Shown here: positions 60,704-64,000 of the stretch, piece after piece | How positions within the stretch are numbered: the first letter of the stretch is position 1 | Layout: the number at the start of each line of letters is the position of its first letter | IMG/VR virus record: IMGVR_UViG_3300009159_000062 | Span: 1-64,000 of that record | Length of the DNA stretch: 64,000 bases | Source: a virus | Strand: one strand, 5' to 3' | Notes under the pieces: generated by a model | The model's input: only the letters and a program-made list of their open reading frames with translations | Told to the model about the DNA's origin: nothing | Databases searched by the model: none | Made by a program: the position numbers and the translations under genes

Positions 60704-61552
60704 TTACTTGTTATGTACCAAAAGATTACCAGCAATAAACCAATCTTGTGGTTCACAACTAAATTGATATACATTGTGGGATGTGTCGTCTGTGTCAATA
60801 GAAGTTACTGGTAATTCTGTAATTGATCCGTCAAGTCCAATTTTGATTAAAACATCTCCAATTGCAACTCCTCCAGCCTCTACAAAAACATAAAATGGAT
60901 CACCTTTTATAAACATTGGATGATTTAAAGAAAACTTTGAACCAATATCTCCATTAAACCAAACAACCTCTTGAACAATAGATGGAACTATAGCCGTAAT
61001 TTTTGTTACAGAAATTCCTTGACTAGTTAAGGTTGGGATTGCGATAGATCTCCAATCTACCTCTGTATAGTCTGTACCGCTTAAAGGAATTTCTTCTATA
61101 TTGATTGTTGAGATTTCCTGATCTATCTCTATATCTTTGGCTGGAACATCTCCCGTTGGAGTTCTAACTAAAGTATCTTCATGCACGCAAGGGCCAACTA
61201 CCCATGGAGTAAAGCCAAAAGGTGTAAATCCAAATGGAGTAAAGCCAAAAGGTGTAAAGCCAAAAGGGGTAAATCCAAAAGGGGTAAATCCAAATGCTCC
61301 AAATGGAGCAAAACTAAATGTATAGTTAACCAAATTTACAATTTGGCCTAATTCTTCAACTGTTCCAGCGGGGATGTCTTGTGACTTAATTTTATTATTT
61401 AAATTAGAATCGCCAGTGCCTTCATTTGTTGTATTGTAGTTAAATCCTAGTCCGCTCAATGTAGACTCTGCTGTAGTTTTATCAACCCCGACTAAATTGG
61501 GAATTGAATTTCTACGAAATATTTTATTTCCACGGCCAGGATTTTTTGCCAT
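60704..61552 (-). CDS. PASTA-like-(GFTPF)n-Hint tail protein
   Basis: A 282-residue protein. Residues about 15-65 resemble a PASTA domain (IPNLVGVDKTTAESTLSGLG), followed by AFGF and six near-identical GFTPF units (about 75-117), then a Hint domain from Cys122 to the end, exactly 161 residues as in the other copy. VHEDTLV, SLNHPMF and LLVHNK keep the catalytic Cys, His and His-Asn. Only Lys follows the Asn. The protein may self-cleave and pass its N-terminal adhesin to another nucleophile. TAATG coupling to the gene upstream. Confidence 0.82.
   Translation of the reverse strand: MAKNPGRGNKIFRRNSIPNLVGVDKTTAESTLSGLGFNYNTTNEGTGDSNLNNKIKSQDIPAGTVEELGQIVNLVNYTFSFAPFGAFGFTPFGFTPFGFTPFGFTPFGFTPFGFTPWVVGPCVHEDTLVRTPTGDVPAKDIEIDQEISTINIEEIPLSGTDYTEVDWRSIAIPTLTSQGISVTKITAIVPSIVQEVVWFNGDIGSKFSLNHPMFIKGDPFYVFVEAGGVAIGDVLIKIGLDGSITELPVTSIDTDDTSHNVYQFSCEPQDWFIAGNLLVHNK
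61200..61320 (-). repeat. GFTPF tandem repeat in PASTA-Hint protein
   Basis: Six to seven 15-base units coding G-F-T-P-F with synonymous changes (ccaaaaggtgtaaat-like), ending at the Hint Cys codon 61187-61189. Less homogenised than the repeat at 50788-50920. Confidence 0.8.
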
Positions 61553-62172
61553 TATGGAACCATATCTCCCATTGCAAGCCAGGTGTTAGTATCTCGTTTA
61601 ATTAGTGTGGCACTAGACCATTGAGTTCTTAATTTTAATCCTGGAGTTGCGTTTATAGTTACCCCACTTGCACCAGCAAGAGTAACTTGTGATGAGCCAG
61701 TTTGTAGAATATCTATTGCAGTGCCAATTGGAAATGCCACAGAACTATTAAGTGGTACGGTAACGGTTCCACCAGCAGACATTTCAACCATCTTAAAAGA
61801 GTCTGCAATTGCCAATGTATATGAAGATGATTGTTGATTAAATGTATAAACTGGATCTGTAATTGATTGCCAAGTAGATCCATCATACACTTGTAAATCA
61901 TTAATTGTGTTGCCAATACTGTCTTGTTTTAAAAATACAACTGTTCCATATATTGGTGTCGGAATTGCCACATTTCTAGCAGATGGATTAAGGAAAATAT
62001 TTAAATTCTTTGCAACAATTACAGAGGAAAAGTTTACTGGACTTGAAAACTCTTGTGCTGCTGTCCATGTGTACGCTGCTGATGTGTTTACAATTCCTGC
62101 AATTGGATACCACTGGCTTGTTGCTTCATCATAAACATATGCTGGTCTTGCGGTTGGATTAATTGTTGCCAT
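61552..62172 (-). CDS. Tail fibre protein sharing the DILQTG module
   Basis: A 206-residue fibre. Its last 95 residues (DILQTGSSQVTLAGASGVTI, LKLRTQWSSATLIKRDTNTW) match the C-terminal module of 51541-53274. The first part (PTARPAYVYDEATSQWYPIA) is unlike other fibres here. TAATG links it to both neighbours. Role: receptor binding or fibre trimerisation. Confidence 0.72.
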   Translation of the reverse strand: MATINPTARPAYVYDEATSQWYPIAGIVNTSAAYTWTAAQEFSSPVNFSSVIVAKNLNIFLNPSARNVAIPTPIYGTVVFLKQDSIGNTINDLQVYDGSTWQSITDPVYTFNQQSSSYTLAIADSFKMVEMSAGGTVTVPLNSSVAFPIGTAIDILQTGSSQVTLAGASGVTINATPGLKLRTQWSSATLIKRDTNTWLAMGDMVP

Positions 62173-62615
62173 TAGATCACCCTCAAAAAAGTATTAGCAC
62201 TTACATCATAAACAGACATCTCTAAAGGACTACTTCCCTTTTTAATCCAAAGCAAGCCATCAACAAGTCCTGATGTTGGCGTAGTGTTTTGATAAATAGA
62301 TGTGGCAGATAAAGGCATGCCCGTATACTCAGCATCTGTGTTTACCCATAAAAAACCATCTACTGGAGATGTTGGCTCTGTATCTTGAACTTCTGCTGCT
62401 GCTGCTGGGTTTAATAAATTATCATTAATTTGAGTTTGTAAATCATTAAGAGTGTAAGCCATAGATGGGTTTGTTAATGATTCTAAGTTGGTATTGTTTA
62501 CATCATAGGTTGAAGATCCGTAGTGATACAGTCTTAGGGCAGCCTGAATGTCTGCGGCATCATCATAGCCAGGTATTTTAGTCGGATATACATTTCCTAT
62601 ATTTTCAGAAGCCAT
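62172..62615 (-). CDS. Tail protein, hypothetical
   Basis: A 147-residue protein. DIQAALRLYHYGSSTYDVNN and MPLSATSIYQNTTPTSGLVD are typical of tail-associated proteins of this kind; PTSPVDGFLWVNTDAEYTGM and SGLVDGLLWIKKGSSPLEMS repeat each other (SPVDGFLWV versus SGLVDGLLWI). An AAGGTGG ribosome site and a TGA TATAAT promoter (62633-62641) lie upstream. Confidence 0.65.
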   Translation of the reverse strand: MASENIGNVYPTKIPGYDDAADIQAALRLYHYGSSTYDVNNTNLESLTNPSMAYTLNDLQTQINDNLLNPAAAAEVQDTEPTSPVDGFLWVNTDAEYTGMPLSATSIYQNTTPTSGLVDGLLWIKKGSSPLEMSVYDVSANTFLRVI

Positions 62616-62632
62616 TATTCACCACCTTGCTC

Positions 62633-62641
62633 ATTATATCA
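62633..62641 (-). promoter_or_regulatory. Extended -10 promoter for 62172-62615
   Basis: TGA TATAAT, 17 bases before ATG 62615, which has AAGGTGG upstream. Confidence 0.6.
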
Positions 62642-63241
62642 CGATTCCTCTGACGGGTTTAAGACAATTGTAATTAGCATATGCACAGTTACCGTTTCGG
62701 ATAAACTACTCCAGGTTCCAGCATCTAGTTCTGCTGCTTTTAAAGATATTGAAAGAGTATCGCTACTTGCCCCCACAATTGACACGGCATTTATAGATGA
62801 TGCGGTTGGATTGGAGTGACCTATAGAAAATTTAATTGAAAAATTTTCTTCGGTAAGCGGAGTTCCTGTTGTTTCAACTATATCGGCAATTGGAATTAAA
62901 ATACTTGTTGTTCCGCTAGTAAAAGTTTGTAAAAAATTTCTAGAGTATACTGTTGGGTTAATTTTTAAAATTGGAACCCATGTGTTTGTCCCAAGACTTG
63001 AAATGTATTGGTACATGTACGAGTACTCTTCGCCAGGGGCATTATTTATATATAAATCGTTTAAATATAAGGTTTGGCTAAAAATACTGCCACTAGAAGT
63101 AAATAGACTTGGAGAGCCAGTTCCAACAAAAACTTTGCTTCCTCTTATACCAGTGGCGCCTATGTCTAGTTGAACATTTACGACTGGTGGTGGTCCAAGA
63201 ACTGTAATTTCTTCGGTGTTAACTAAAACCTCAACAGCCAT
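62639..63241 (-). CDS. Tail-fibre-region protein
   Basis: A 200-residue beta-rich protein (VVNVQLDIGATGIRGSKVFV with a GATGIRG collagen-like touch, LYLNDLYINNAPGEEYSYMY). Its second half (DIVETTGTPLTEENFSIKFS, TVTVHMLITIVLNPSEES) is a jelly-roll-like pattern. TAATG coupling. Structural by context. Confidence 0.6.
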   Translation of the reverse strand: MAVEVLVNTEEITVLGPPPVVNVQLDIGATGIRGSKVFVGTGSPSLFTSSGSIFSQTLYLNDLYINNAPGEEYSYMYQYISSLGTNTWVPILKINPTVYSRNFLQTFTSGTTSILIPIADIVETTGTPLTEENFSIKFSIGHSNPTASSINAVSIVGASSDTLSISLKAAELDAGTWSSLSETVTVHMLITIVLNPSEES

Positions 63242-63591
63242 TAAACTGCCCCAGTTATATCATCTGTGACAGTGATTGATCCAGTAAGAATTGTAATAAT
63301 ATTTGTAGCGCTTGAGTTAATTTGAACGTCATAAACATAGGTTCCAGATGAAAGGGTTCTGCCTACGGCTGGAAGAATTGTACAAACTATTGTGTCATTA
63401 GTTATATTAATAATCGCCTGTGCTGTTGTTTTGACTCCAGTAGTTCCTCTGGCTGTTGCAATTGTATATGCTCCATTTCCAAGGTAACTATCTAACTGAA
63501 AGGTTGTTCCATCAGAATTTTTGGGGGATATAACAAACTCATGTGTATCACCACGATAGTAATTAAAATTATATGTGCCTGGAAATGCCAT
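63241..63591 (-). CDS. BppU-like tail fibre protein
   Basis: ATG 63591 (MAFPGTYNFNYYRGDTHEFV) has AGGAG upstream; the frame open to 63669 runs through the tRNA and is rejected as the start. The 116-residue product shows the YYRGDTHEFVI head as in 57868-58278, so the two are paralogues. It ends in TILTGSITVTDDITGAV. Confidence 0.65.
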   Translation of the reverse strand: MAFPGTYNFNYYRGDTHEFVISPKNSDGTTFQLDSYLGNGAYTIATARGTTGVKTTAQAIINITNDTIVCTILPAVGRTLSSGTYVYDVQINSSATNIITILTGSITVTDDITGAV

Positions 63592-63612
63592 GGTTCTCCT
63601 TTTGCTTTTGTC

Positions 63613-63683
63613 CTTTGGGTGCGGGAATCGAACCAACATTATCCGCTTCGGAGGCGGAAGTCCGACCATTAGACGAACCCAAA
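63613..63683 (-). tRNA. tRNA-Arg (CCG)
   Basis: The 71-base sequence folds as a tRNA: perfect 7-bp acceptor stem (TTTGGGT/ACCCAAA), D-arm GTCT...GGAC with GG in the loop, anticodon arm TCCGC/GCGGA around loop CTCCGAA (anticodon CCG), and a T-arm with TTCGATT loop and one T:C mismatch. Discriminator G; CCA is not encoded. TGG TATAAT at 63700-63708 lies 17 bases upstream. It would read CGG arginine codons. Confidence 0.85.
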
Positions 63684-63699
63684 ATTTTAAAGCATTATC

Positions 63700-63708
63700 A
63701 TTATACCA
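63700..63708 (-). promoter_or_regulatory. Extended -10 promoter for the tRNA
   Basis: TGG TATAAT on the minus strand, 16 bases before the first tRNA base. Confidence 0.6.
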
Positions 63709-64000
63709 TTAAGAAACAAAAACTGTGATGCTTTTTACAATCATTTCTGCAGGAAAGTCTGTCCTAATCTGTGGTTTGGCATAACATTTAAAAGCCTCAC
63801 TTTCAATATAAAAGGTTTGTGGAATTGAAAAACTATAGGTATTCTGATATTTTAAAGTTCCAACGAAGTTAACTGGTCCGTCATTCTTTTTTGTAAAAAA
63901 TGTCTTTATCCAGACATCTGTGTTGCTAGACTGTGTAGATAACTCCACCTCATACAAAACTTCTACTTTTGCACCTACAGACAAACCTAAAAAATTTAAA
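63709..64000 (-). CDS. Tail-region protein, 5' end beyond the window
   Basis: The frame stays open to the window edge, so the start is missing. The visible part is about 97 residues, beta-rich (YEVELSTQSSNTDVWIKTFF, SFSIPQTFYIESEAFKCYAK), ending VKSITVFVS. It resembles tail structural proteins. Confidence 0.55.
   Translation of the reverse strand, partial: LNFLGLSVGAKVEVLYEVELSTQSSNTDVWIKTFFTKKNDGPVNFVGTLKYQNTYSFSIPQTFYIESEAFKCYAKPQIRTDFPAEMIVKSITVFVS

Noticed and set aside
63592-63669. Upstream extension of 63241-63591
   Set aside because: It lies within the tRNA; AGGAG precedes ATG 63591.
63613-63683. Prophage attachment site at the tRNA
   Set aside because: No integrase, repressor or repeated tRNA end is visible in the window.

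Overview
The window is a dense, AT-rich tailed-phage genome segment. Apart from one gene, every gene reads on the minus strand, so reading order runs from high to low coordinates. The virion genes are those of an HK97-fold phage with a long, apparently non-contractile tail: large and small terminase, portal, protease/scaffold, major capsid, connectors, one tail-tube protein, a 2044-residue tape measure, no sheath seen. The host is probably a low-GC actinobacterium, perhaps a freshwater one. This is inferred from the AT richness, the extended -10 promoters, and several genes whose promoter sits only about 6 nt before ATG, which implies leaderless mRNAs. I found no integrase, repressor or attachment site, so nothing here shows lysogeny.

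Layout in transcription order. At 64000-50293 is an adhesion region with tail-fibre proteins, a tRNA-Arg(CCG), two proteins ending in intact Hint (intein/Hedgehog-type) autoprocessing domains after GFTPF repeats, a third degenerate Hint-like protein, and a methyltransferase/glycosyltransferase trio. It also holds the only plus-strand gene, a secreted lytic transglycosylase with its own promoter and leader hairpin. At 50244-46091 are two tandem 2-oxoglutarate (2OG) oxygenase-like genes, a class II ribonucleotide reductase and a DSBH-like protein that has lost its metal ligands. At 46070-33079 are a giant LamG-like protein, portal, protease-scaffold fusion with an internal start, capsid, connectors, tail tube and a duplicated pair of tail-assembly chaperones; strong terminators follow capsid and tail tube. 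At 33058-19194 are the tape measure and the tail tip/baseplate proteins, including LysM and FN3-like modules.

At 19194-4287 is DNA metabolism: a zinc ribbon, a MerR-like HTH, DnaB helicase, DnaG-type primase, an SSB-like protein, DNA polymerase III alpha, RecA, a Cas4-like Fe-S nuclease, an Hjc-like protein and a RuvC-like resolvase. Four more 2OG oxygenase-like genes are interleaved there. The left end (4300-1) has an SGNH-type protein, the terminase genes and a secreted Ig-like surface protein cut by the window edge.

The genes fit a lytic cycle with its own DNA polymerase, helicase, primase and dNTP supply and with elaborate surface chemistry. The least ordinary parts are the Hint-terminated tail proteins, the eight DSBH/2OG-type proteins, the leaderless extended -10 promoters and the in-frame internal scaffold start. 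All function calls rest on motifs read by eye; no database search was run.
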